DNA of 64,000 bases, taken from contig WELA01003638.1 in the NCBI GenBank assembly GCA_009602735.1, forward strand, positions 405,606 to 469,605, written 5' to 3'. Made by a program: the position numbers and the translations under genes. The notes under the pieces were generated by a model that was not told the DNA's origin, did not search any database, and was given only the letters and a program-made list of their open reading frames with translations. Origin of the DNA: Mesotaenium endlicherianum (taxonomy: Eukaryota; Streptophyta; Zygnematophyceae; Zygnematales; Mesotaeniaceae). Shown here one piece after another: positions 47,958-58,832 of the stretch (within the stretch, counting starts at the first letter, position 1; every line of letters starts with the position of its first letter).

Positions 47958-50055
47958 TCAACCTCGTCCTACTCGTCGCTCATTAGGATTCCTTCTCGAT
48001 CCAAAAGGTGTGACAGGACCCTTCACTTTAGAGCCCTGGCCCTTAACACCCAGGCCCTGGAACCATGTCTGAAAGTCTGGGCTTGTGATACTTTCATCCT
48101 GAACATTAGAACCACCATATCAAGCACAACAAAAGCCAACAAATACTAAGATTAGTACTTCTAAGCAGCCTCAAATCGTCCATGCTGCCTACAGGAATAA
48201 AGGATGTACCTTCCAGTGTCAAATGAATATTGTGTACGCTACTACGGAGGCTCAGAGAGCTCACTCACAAAGAAACATACACATGCAGATCAAAACTGAT
48301 TCATATCATTTCCTCATATAGAGAACAAGCCCAGTGCTGGCTAGTTACCTGCTGCATCCTCGCAACCAATACTCCATTCATAAGCTTTCGAACGTCATAG
48401 ATCCAGCCAAGCAGCACATTCAGTAGCAGACCAAGTTCAAACCTGCAGAAAATCAACATGCCGAGTACATACCGTACATAGAAGACATAGCATTGCGACA
48501 TTGCATTGCAGTGGACTCACCCCTTTGAGAACCTTCTTCTTCCAGGGCCCCTTGGGCAGCTGGTCTTCTCGCAGCACTGGATTTACTAGAGCCCCCTCCC
48601 GGCCGCCCTTGGGCATGGGCAGCGAGTACTGCAGCCACAGCATATGAGAAGTTAATCAGGACATGAGAAACAAATATGTCCTGCACGTACGAGAAACTGA
48701 TCCTTCACTCCATTCCTTGTTGAGTGCCGAAGGTGACATGCCGGTCTCCTGTCAACACGAGCAGATCCAAACCCCACTCTGAAGCTGCTCTGCACGAACG
48801 CGGAGCTAGAGGACAACCTATCCGCGGCCCATGCTTTGATATCATCAATACACATCTCTGTAGCGTTGTAGTGCACATCTTTGTCCGAACTGCTGTAATG
48901 TCAAGCAATACACAAAATATACGAGCCACGCAAACACCACACCTGAGTCACAGCAAGCACGTGAAACAAGTGCTACATGCAGAAGGGGACCTCTTCTTCC
49001 TTGCAGGGCAGACATGACACAATAACATCGGGGCCAAACTGCGGAACCAGAAAAGATGGCTTGTCCCGCAGAAGGCAAGCAATATATGATGCTTGCAGCG
49101 ACTAGTATCTCACCCTGGTGCCCCGGATGTTGAAGCGCTTGCGCATGCCCGCCTGAAGGGTCCCGTTCTCACCCACAGTGACTGACACTTTGGCAAGCGT
49201 GCCGCCGTTGCCGCAGTCGGCACAGAAGGTGCGGCCCATCTCACGCGTCACCGCCCGGCACGCGCTGCACTTCAGCGCCCACCTGCGCTCGCTCGCGTGC
49301 CCCGCAACCCACACCGCCCGACAGGCACAGGCGAAAGTGGGCCAGCAGGAGAACGACAAGGGACGAAGAATAGGGCTAGGAGAGCATGTGGGAGTGCAAC
49401 CGCCGTGCGATGCATAACAGCCGGTGTGAGGTGGCAAACCCAAGTCCCAGTTGGCAAGAGCAAGCCAAGAGCAGCGGCACAGATGGCAGCCCACCTCACG
49501 CCTTGTAAAGAAGTCCACACAACCCTTCGCCATGTGCCTTTGTCATCAACTTTCCACCAAAGCAGGCTGGACGATTAGCCAATAAGCCAACTCTCTCTGC
49601 CCCCCCCCCCCCCCCNCCTCCCTACATGCCTAAATTGTGCTCCCTTCCAGACAATAAAATTTGTAGATGCAAGCAAACAGCCCTCTGCATGTGCTACAGA
49701 AGCAGGACCTGGAGCTGAAGCACATAAGGGACGGGGACGGGCGGCATGGCTCCCGGCGTCAGAGAATACGCGTGTTGCCAAAAGCGCCCCTGCTACTTGG
49801 CCAGCACGACACTGCTAGCACCAACAGACACGATCGAGCAGGGCAGAGCGTGCGAGCAGGCGCAGAAACGCTGCGGGGGTCGCACGCATCCCACGAGCAT
49901 CTCACGACCCTGGCCCACCACATGAGCTGCATGCGAAGAGGCCCCCCAAGCGGGCACCTTGAAATCTACATGGACCTGGACCTGAGGAGGGCGGGGGTGC
50001 ACAGAAGTGCATGTGCCGACGACCTCTCTACGAGCCCCGCTGAGGGGGGGGGGGN

Positions 50056-50105
<50 letters not shown>

Positions 50106-52568
50106 ATAAACGAGCAGAGGCAAGCTGCAGGCCAGCAGGCAGGCAGGCGCGCACGCCTGCAGGCAAGCAAGCGGGCGGGACAGGGGCGGGGGCGCACCTT
50201 TGCAGCTCCCGGATGCGCACGCCGTCGTACGACAGCAGGCGCAGGCCCATTTGTAGGATCACGTTCTGCATGGCAAAGTCGGCCGTCATGCACGCCACCT
50301 GGCTCTCCCACATGGGCCTCAAGGCCCAGCTTGCCTCGCTCTCGTCCTCGCCGCCCTCCCCGTGCGTGCCCGCCAGGCTCTGCTCCTCTTCCTCCTCCTC
50401 TTCCACCTCTCCTCCTTCCTCAGCGCCGTCAGCTCCATGCGACCCGCCGTTCGCATCGCCATATTCGCCTCCTGCCTCTCCTCCCTCTCCATCCTCTTCC
50501 TCGTCAAACTCCTCTTGTCCCAGCTCAGCACTCCCCCTCCCATTCTCCCCCTCCTCAGCCGACGCCTCCTCCGCGTCGGACCGGCTGGGAAAACCTGTCA
50601 AATCCCCAGCCTCCTCCTCCCCAATGCCCGTCTCAGGAGCATCAGCAGCATCCTCAGTCTTAGCCGCTGCCGCAGCCTGCTCCCCTTCAGCTCCAGGACT
50701 TACCTCTGCAGCCGCCACCTCCTCACCTTCCCCGCTGCCAGTCATGGCCGCACGCCTCTGCTGCCGGATCAGGTAGCGTCGCCGGGTGGTGCGACACACG
50801 GCCCTCTCCCAGTCCTCCCCCTCGGGGCCCGCCGCCGCGTCCTCGCCCTTGGATGCATCCAATCCGACCGTCACGATCTTCCCCTCGAACGTCTCCTCCT
50901 TGATGAGGGGCTTGGGCGTGCGCCTCCTCCACCGGCTCCTGCCCCGGCCCCCGCTCCTGCTGCCCCTGGCCCCGCCTGACCAATCGGACGCCTGGTTCGA
51001 CCTTGGGGTGGACACAGCTGACGTGCCGGGGGGGTTCAGAGCAGAGGCCGCCTCGCTGGCGGCCTCGGGAGCACACGCCAGAGAGAGTGCCTCCAGCTCA
51101 GCAGCAGGGGGGGCTCTGCTGGTCTCAGGCGCACGCTCCTCTTTACCTGCCTTGGCCTCAGCTGCAACCCCCTCCTCTTGCTGCCGCAGCTGCTGATGCT
51201 CAGCTACCCCTTCCCTCTCTTCTGAACACGCCTCCTGGGGAGGCCCCGTCGATTCCTCCCCGCCCCCTGCCAACTCAGCAGCTGCAGGGCCTTGCTCCGA
51301 GGCTGTCTCCCCGCTCCCGTCCAAGCTCGTCACTCCCAGGATGCGTGAACTAGAGGCGCCCTTTCCACCCCCCCCTTTGCTCCTGTCCTTAGCCCCTGGC
51401 CTGGCCCCGTCATCGCCCACCTCATCTATCGCCGCCCACTCCTCGGGGTTGGCCACAGTGCCCCACCCCGGGGGGTTCCTAACGCGCTGGGAGTGCTTGG
51501 ACACAACCACCAAGGGAGGGGGGGACTTGCGGATGTGGCCAGTCCCGTGTGCCTCGGCTTCCAGCGTGTACGTGAGCGCTATCAGCTTCACGTCCGGCGC
51601 CGACAGGGTGTGCAGGTCTCCCGTCGCCCGTGCAAACTTCATCACTGTCGAGGGAACAGTTTTCGAGTTAAAAGGGGGAGGAGGAGGGGAAGAAGGAGGG
51701 GAGGGGGGAGGGAGAGTGGGCAGGGGGGGCGAGAGCGAGAGTGGGCAGAGACAGCCACAGACAGGCGCGTGAGGCAGGGGATGAAAGTGGGCAAGATGCG
51801 GTGTCTGTCGCGTCGTAAGAGGGCTCTTTGAAGAGTCTTAAGAAACGTGAGCCCGTCAAGCAGGCTGGCCCTTCGCTTACTTCCCGCATGCACCAGGAGA
51901 GAAGCGGCACCCTTTCTTAGTGATGCAGTATGAGTGTGCATGGTGCCAGCCTGAGCCTTGCTGTGCATGAGCTGTTAACAAGAAATGGCACGCAGAGAGC
52001 GAAGGGAAGGCTGCACAGAATGCCACGGTGGAGTGACCAATGGGGAGAGCGCACCTGCTTTGAGGGCTTCCTCCGACGGCTCGCGGATCTTGAGATCGTA
52101 CGGCAGCTGGGCCAGGAGTCTCCGGGCTTCCTTGTCGCGGACCTCGTTCATCACGTCCCCAATTGTCACGAGCTCATTAGCTCCAAAAGCGTCCAACCTT
52201 ATACCCCTGATAATGGCGTTGGCATCGACTACCAGAGTCTCCAATTGACCCCCCAGGTCAGGCCCTCTGGAGCTGCCAGAAGCTGGCGCAGGAGCTCCGC
52301 CATTAACGTCCGTGGAGCCCTTCGAACCCGTTGAACCGTCAAGCAATTGTGTATCAGTTCCGCTGACGTCCCCCCTTTCCCCACCGGAAATTGCAACCTG
52401 TGAATGTGTTGAAGTTTTGCTAGTCGACTCTGGTGCGGTTTTTGCAGCAGGCTGGGGATCCTGCCGAAGAGCTTGAGTGAATGAAAGAGGATTGCTTTTC
52501 CACGAGGTGGTTGAAGTGCCAGGGGGTTGGGTGGAGCCAAGAGCCGGAAAGTCGTCTACCGAAGCCAT
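47958..52568 (-). CDS. NOB1: NOB1, PIN-domain endonuclease of 18S rRNA maturation
   Basis: Five exons in phase: 52568-52055, 51644-50198, 49282-49114, 48628-48521, 48098-47958; about 792 residues. NOB1 cuts 20S pre-rRNA at the 3' end of 18S rRNA in pre-40S particles in the cytoplasm. The PIN domain shows LVVDANAII (Asp115), GDVMNEVRDKEAR (Glu142), LSAPDVKLIAL (Asp189) and, far downstream, VACMTADFAMQNVILQMGLRLL. Between these lies an insert of over 300 residues, acidic and Ala/Gly/Glu-rich with a short basic RG stretch. The zinc ribbon is CSAC...CADC, then GNGGTLAKVSVTVGENG and PMPKGGREGALVNPVLREDQLP. The C-terminus RRNPNERR is typical. It is longer than the usual plant protein because of the insert. 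Intron 2 holds a long G homopolymer. Confidence 0.93.
49600..49618 (+). repeat. C homopolymer with one N, in NOB1 intron 2
   Basis: A run of C with an undetermined base, between exons 2 and 3 of NOB1. Likely an assembly uncertainty. Confidence 0.9.
50044..50103 (+). repeat. ~60-bp G homopolymer with one N, in NOB1 intron 2
   Basis: Long G run 95 bp past the donor site of NOB1 exon 2, which is C-rich on the coding strand. Its length is unreliable. It may form a quadruplex on the plus strand. Confidence 0.9.
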
Positions 52569-54128
52569 GCCAACGCTTTTCGTCCAGATATGTAAAGATT
52601 TCTCTACGCAAGAAGACCTCGAGAGAACGATCTTGGTCAAGAGGCAGTAATTCGAAAAAAAGCTCAGCCAAAGACGGCAAAAGGACAAGTAGCAATCAGA
52701 GTGGGAGGCCTTCACGTTCAGTCATTAACTATAAAATTCTCCAACTCCACTTAGGCCAAAGGTAAACCATCAAAGCTCACTGCTTTTTATTGTGGAAGTT
52801 TAAGTTCCCTGTGAGCTAGCTAGCTGTCTTGATTAAGATTCTGCCCAGATTAGCCGAGCTATACGAGCAAATCATTCGGGACTCCAGCGGCGGACGCCCA
52901 GTGAGGAGTTCCCAGTCATTCCCAGTGCACGGTACGTTCGGTCTAGTCCAGTTAGATCCAGTCCATGCTTCTCCCTTTCGCGCGATGCACACGAGACATT
53001 TCGCGCTTGAGTACGAGTCATGTCACATGTGCTCACTCATGCATGCTCACTGCTACCATTGCCTACTCTGCGGCACTCTGCGGCCCTCTGCGGCATCCGG
53101 ATGCATGTGCAAGGTGGTCGCGGGCAGCCAGCAGGCAACGCCGCTCCAACGTTAGAAACGCTGGCTGATGCCAATATGTTCGAAATCTGCACGTCCATGA
53201 GAACATAATGCGACAGCGTCGACGCTTTTCAAATGATCCGCTAAGTTTCTTCCAGAAAAGTAGATCCGCATGTCTTTGTTCCCTGAGAAAAACTTGATGA
53301 TAAGTTCATTGTCATCCACAATTGAGGACGACTATGTAGAGAACATATCAAGAAGCAGAGGTAATGCATCCCTTACACAGTATATGCAGCCCTCAGGCAT
53401 GGTCTGGAGACTACCTCAGTGACATTCTTTCACTCATCACTTCTTCCCACGCTCTAGATTCTGACCAACACAAATTGACCATATATTACTTTGGTTCCAC
53501 TATATTATGCCATCCGTGTTCTGTACATGTCAATTTCATAATAACAGATGAATGCATGTAAACACCGTGCACTGCAACAATTGTTTTTTTTATGCGACAG
53601 AGCAGAGCCTGCGTCCAAAGAAATTTAACACCTCAGTATTGCCAAAATGGGTACCAGGGCATTGCACATGTAGTCGGCCAGATGGCTGAGTGCGACCATG
53701 CTCAAGCTATGGTGCACAATAGGACTACAAATTACATTGAGGGAAAAAGCTGAAAAATGAAGGGCATCTTACCTTGAAACCAAGTACGAACAAATAGACA
53801 TGCTGATAGAGAACAATGACGGCTTGACAACTGAACTCTGCATGCATAACATACACAGACTGTGGGACCTGGGATGTGTATGCAAAGACTACCCGATGTA
53901 TACCCTCAACAAACTGTATGCTCATGCATATGGCTCCAGGGCGAGCAGCATCGAGAGGCTTGGTTACTTCAATTCAGACAGCCAAACTTCTTCCCATCTC
54001 CACTTTTGCTGTCAAAATGAAGCCACATTGGGAGGGGAGAAGCGGAAGGCTATGGTGGCGACCTCTGTCACACCAACTGTTCATGCAATGGGTCGCTTCC
54101 TACGTGCGTGCAACAATGATGCATGCTG
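52569..54128. other. Region between NOB1 start and mS35 stop
   Basis: It holds the NOB1 promoter and leader near 52.57-52.9 kb and the mS35 3' flank at the far end. CTCTGCGGC repeats occur at 53068-53095. No gene was recognised in the remaining kilobase. Confidence 0.4.
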
Positions 54129-54470
54129 CTAAAGAGCAGCTCTCTGAGGTGGTGCCGCCACGACACGCTCGCCCGCCTCAGCAGCCAAGCTGTCGGCCAA
54201 CTCCGCCTCATCAAGAAGCGCGAGCAAGATCCTGTACACGTCCTTGCGGTTCTCTTCTCTGTAGCGGTGCCTGCAAAGATGATGGACCAGCTCAAGCCAA
54301 CAAAGCCCACGTTACTCTGGAGCCTCACATATCCAAAGCACAGAGCACCAAAGCTATGCGCATAAAATGCTGTCGCAGTAACAGGGCATTGCGATGCTAC
54401 ACAGAGGATGAAGAGCACACAGGGTTTGATAGTACACCATCGACACCAGCAATTTTGTTCCACTTTCAGA

Positions 54471-54543
<73 letters not shown>

Positions 54544-54544
54544 N

Positions 54545-54590
<46 letters not shown>

Positions 54591-55352
54591 ACGTTAAGGC
54601 ATACGCGAAGCCTGTCATTTTCACAGTCCCCAGGCTCGGTTTAGGATCAGGCCCTGGCGGGCAGGCCACTGACCTCTCGCTGGTCAGCGTCAGCATGTCG
54701 TTGTTCCGGTTGTACCGGGGGCCCACCAGCGCAAGCAGGCGTTCCCGGGCCAGCTTCGTGAGGCTCAGCTCCGCCACGCGCACACTCATTTTCACTTTCC
54801 TGTTGGCTGGGTGCCAAGCGTTCCCGCCGGGGCCCAGCACCAGCCTGGTCTGCCAGTGCAGGATGGGCCCCTCGCCCGGCGGATCGCCGCCCGCGTCTGG
54901 CTCCTGCTGGAGAGCCTCCTCTGCGCACCAAAAAAGTAATCGAAGCTTCCCCTGGTGTGAGAGGGGGGACAGTGAAGCACAGAGCTTTCAGCCAAGGCGT
55001 AGCCAGGTGTCGAGAACTGCACTGCATGTGGCTTCAGAGGACAGCACACAGCGTTCCCGCCACCTGCGCCAGCAGCGTAGGGGGCAGTGATAAGACACAA
55101 GACGAGCATGGGCCTTAAAGTTTCTGCACGTGATGTTTTATGAGTGGCGCGTAGACCATGAATGCATGAGAGGCGAGCGGGGGCTGCCAGGGGACAGAGG
55201 GGCACACGTTGAAGGTGGAACAGCTAGCCGATGGCGCCGGATGCACCCGTCTCTGAAAGTATAGTCCTCTTACAATGCCGCGTTACACGACAAATAAAAG
55301 GGATGCGCAAAAGGAGGTTCTTAAGTGTAACACACAGAGGAAGAGAGGGAAA

Positions 55353-55423
<71 letters not shown>

Positions 55424-57728
55424 NNNNNNNNNNNNNNNNNNNNNNNNNNNNNNNNNNNNNNNNNNNNNNNNNNNNNNNNNNNNNNNNNNNNNNNNNNNNN
55501 NNNNNNNNNNNNNNNNNNNNNNNNNNNNNNNNNNNNNNNNNNNNNNNNNNNNNNNNNNNNNNNNNNNNNNNNNNNNNNNNNNNNNNNNNNNNNNNNNNNN
55601 NNNNNNNNNNNNNNNNNNNNNNNNNNNNNNNNNNNNNNNNNNNNNNNNNNNNNNNNNNNNNNNNNNNNNNNNNNNNNNNNNNNNNNNNNNNNNNNNNNNN
55701 NNNNNNNNNNNNNNNNNNNNNNNNNNNNNNNNNNNNNNNNNNNNNNNNNNNNNNNNNNNNNNNNNNNNNNNNNNNNNNNNNNNNNNNNNNNNNNNNNNNN
55801 NNNNNNNNNNNNNNNNNNNNNNNNNNNNNNNNNNNNNNNNNNNNNNNNNNNNNNNNNNNNNNNNNNNNNNNNNNNNNNNNNNNNNNNNNNNNNNNNNNNN
55901 NNNNNNNNNNNNNNNNNNNNNNNNNNNNNNNNNNNNNNNNNNNNNNNNNNNNNNNNNNNNNNNNNNNNNNNNNNNNNNNNNNNNNNNNNNNNNNNNNNNN
56001 NNNNNNNNNNNNNNNNNNNNNNNNNNNNNNNNNNNNNNNNNNNNNNNNNNNNNNNNNNNNNNNNNNNNNNNNNNNNNNNNNNNNNNNNNNNNNNNNNNNN
56101 NNNNNNNNNNNNNNNNNNNNNNNNNNNNNNNNNNNNNNNNNNNNNNNNNNNNNNNNNNNNNNNNNNNNNNNNNNNNNNNNNNNNNNNNNNNNNNNNNNNN
56201 NNNNNNNNNNNNNNNNNNNNNNNNNNNNNNNNNNGGGGGGGGGGACCAAGCGAGGAACGTGGTTTGGGTGGCACGAGGGGATGGGAGGTGGGAGCACCTG
56301 TGATCATGCCCCAGAAGGTGGGGTCTCCCATCCACTTGTCGACCATGCCCCTCGCATCGTAGTGGTGCTCGAAGCTCTCCTCCGCCGGGATGCTGTCCAG
56401 CTCCTCCTCTATCGCCCGGATGTCGTACGACCCGTACTTCTCCCGGCGCCTCATCCTGGGCAGGGGCGTCAGGTCCTCCTCAATCAGTCCCAAGTCCACC
56501 TTTGCCACTGCCTCCTCCTGGCCCAGGCCCTGACTCTCCATCCCCGCATCCTCCTCCGCCCCAGCCTCCGCCCCAGCCTCGGCCGTAGCCTCTGCTTGTG
56601 GCAGCCCTGCCTCCTGCACTTCCAGAGTTGCAGCTTCTTTGTGCGAGCCATCTGAGGGAGACTCAGGAGACCCTGGCTGAGCCTGGGCACCTGTTTTTCC
56701 ACCAGACTCCAACGCTCGCTCCTTGGACAGCGATGCTGATGCGGGCACCTGGTCGGCTGACTGGCCCTCTGCACTTGCCCCAGCCGCTGAGCCTGCATCC
56801 GCACCTGCCTCTGGGGCCTGCTCGTTCAGAGAGGAGGAACCTGCATCTGCTGCACTTGCTTCCGATATGCCCCCCCCCTCCTGAGCGCCCGGTGGCGCAG
56901 AGGCCGGTGGCTCTTCTCCCGAGGCTTGTGGAGGTGCTACTGAAGCCTCTGGCTCACTGGGAGCTTCACCAGCTCGGTCAGACTGACCAAGAGGCTGTTC
57001 ATGAGCAGCTGCTGCCCCGGATGCTTCTGTGGTCATAGAGATAGGGAGGATCGTGTTAGGTGCCAGGATGTTGACGGTGTAAGGAAGGATAGGTTGGGAG
57101 GTATGGCATGCATCACAAAGCAATGCCGAATGCTCCTGACAGATTTGGGTGTTTGCTTCTGATTTGTGCCCATGCTCGTTACACGGGATTTCAGCTCAGT
57201 CATATCAGTGGCCTACTCCTCTCCAAAATGTAGGATTATGCAGAGCTTAATTTGATCTAAGGCTCACCGCACCATAGATGCGCTGCATAACGTCAGAGCA
57301 TCTCACTAATTTTCACTTAGTAGCATTATAAATCAAGTAGCTGGACTGCACGGGTCATTTATATTCCGCGCGTACTAATGACAGTCTGCAGCAAGAGGCT
57401 GCGGCAAAGAGACGCTTCTAGGAAAGGAAGTGACTATACCGTCCACTGAGATGCTCTCCTTATCGTCAGATTTCGAGCCATCATCTGTTGAAAAATGCCT
57501 GCATGATTTTACCAGCATGTCGTGCTTAAAATCTCCCCCTCTGCTGTTAGTTCTGCGATTAGTAAAGGTATGCGAATGAGCTTCTGCCTCTCTGCCCGTT
57601 GCCTTCTGCTGAAGGCCAACTAACCATCCAGGCCATTGCCTTGCTTTACATTCTGAAACGCTTGTTACATGCTTCCCTGAGAGAACCTTCCTTGCTTCAC
57701 AAATCGTAAGGGACGTAAATCGACGCAT
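54129..57728 (-). CDS. Mitochondrial small-subunit ribosomal protein mS35
   Basis: Four exons in phase: 57728-57440, 57026-56298, 54920-54674, 54270-54129; about 468 residues. mS35 is a mitochondria-specific protein of the small ribosomal subunit. The N-terminus MRRFTSLTICEARKVLS is a basic, amphipathic-looking targeting sequence. Residues about 100-260 are Ala/Glu/Gly-rich and probably disordered. The conserved part runs from REKYGSYDIRAIEEELDS through KVKMSVRVAEL, LLALVGPRYN, MLTLTSER and HRYREENRKDVYRILLALL to the stop, matching the S24/S35 region of plant homologues. An 811-N gap (55424-56234) lies in intron 2, but flanking phases fit, so no exon need be missing. The start is the first ATG after an in-frame stop. 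Head to head with PDH E1-alpha. Confidence 0.88.
54475..54589 (+). repeat. (GA)n microsatellite in mS35 intron 3
   Basis: About 115 bp of GA dinucleotide with one N, in the intron between 54674 and 54270; on the coding strand it reads (CT)n, a very long pyrimidine tract. Confidence 0.95.
55352..55423 (+). repeat. (GT)n then (GA)n compound microsatellite beside an assembly gap
   Basis: A GT run of about 22 bp passes into a GA run of about 48 bp and then GGG and N. In mS35 intron 2. Confidence 0.95.
55424..56234. other. Assembly gap (811 N) in mS35 intron 2
   Basis: N run between a (GA)n repeat and a G homopolymer. Exons on either side join in phase (ATC ACA G | AG GAG), so the gap need not hide coding sequence. 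Confidence 0.95.
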
Positions 57729-58832
57729 GCCTTCACACCACTGCAGTGGATGGGGGGTTACCAGTTTGAGCTTACAACTAGACCGCGACTGATGATTTCC
57801 CCCCAAACGTCCCACAATATATCAATCAGTGTAAGAGTCAAGACCACTTTATATGGTCATTCATAGAATTAGTCACAATGTTTGGACAGAGACTCCCCCA
57901 CTCCACACGAAGGTCTTCATCATAAGTACATAAGGATGTGGATCGGAGAGACGGACCGCAACGACTTCCACGGAGCAACAGGTGCATTTGCTGTGCGCAC
58001 TTCAATTTTACGAGTTTGTTCATTTAGTCAACATGCTCTAAGGCATGTCCTTGTACATGTGGAGCGTTTCAAAGCACTTGCATTGACAATTAACTCCAAG
58101 CTCACACCAGAACCCCGTCCCCTGCAACCTACACCCTGCCGTTTCGACGCTGGAATCCAAGTCGACGCTGCGGTTCTGATTGACCATTTTCCAAAGGCGC
58201 CCAAGTTAACACTCGAAAACACTCGAAAAGACCTCGACGCCTTCTTTTCCAAGATTCACGATATCGGAATTTTCTTGTCTATGCAAATCCATGTGTACAA
58301 TAATGTACTTATCTGCACTTATTTTTGCGACTCCTGGTTCTGTAATGCGGGTCGCCGCTGCCTTCTCGTTGCCCCGAGATACTTTTATATTGCGGCTCAT
58401 AGCCGACGTGGGGGGAGAATTGTTGGTCGTTGTGTCTGATATTTTGAAAACATAGCTCGAAAAAGCTTGGCTTGTGTAAGCTTGTCCCTAGGTTTCTGAC
58501 AGTTCACAAACTTGTATTTTCGACCTGTTTTGTGCTGTTTTGTCAGAAGTCGCTTCCTATCACTTCCTCTGATCCGTCGCCTCCAGTCGCCAGTCGTCCA
58601 AAAAGGTTGCAAAGACCTGTAGTCAAAGCAGTGCCATTACGTATTCGGGGCCCTCGGAGCCCTCGGGTTCGTTTGCTGCGAGCTAGTCTTCTCGTGCATC
58701 CTGACTTGAGAGAAAGAGCGCATCAGTCGTTCTGAAGGTAGTTTTTGGATACCTTTGTATATACCTGGTTACACTTTGTACAGCCGATCATCGGGGATCA
58801 TATTCACTTACACTTTGGGTGAGACCTTCGAC
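57729..58832. promoter_or_regulatory. Divergent upstream region of mS35 and PDH E1-alpha
   Basis: 1.1 kb between start codons of two genes for mitochondrial proteins read in opposite directions. It must hold both promoters. A + strand frame at 57882-58439 has no ATG near its start and no recognisable features, so I do not call it a gene. Confidence 0.4.

Noticed and set aside
48340-48440. Possible extra NOB1 exon (FELGLLLNVLLGWIYDV...)
   Set aside because: The exon ending LKG at 48521 joins in phase to 48098-47958, which carries the conserved NOB1 C-terminus; the hydrophobic segment does not resemble NOB1.
54475-54589. Peptide repeats (Glu-Arg or Leu-Ser) read from the GA tract
   Set aside because: Translation of a microsatellite inside an intron.
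55231-56655. Long open frames spanning the large N gap on both strands
   Set aside because: They exist only because undetermined codons are read through; the real mS35 exons flank the gap.
57882-58439. + strand open frame of 186 codons between mS35 and PDH E1-alpha
   Set aside because: No early ATG, no domain, and it lies where two promoters must be.
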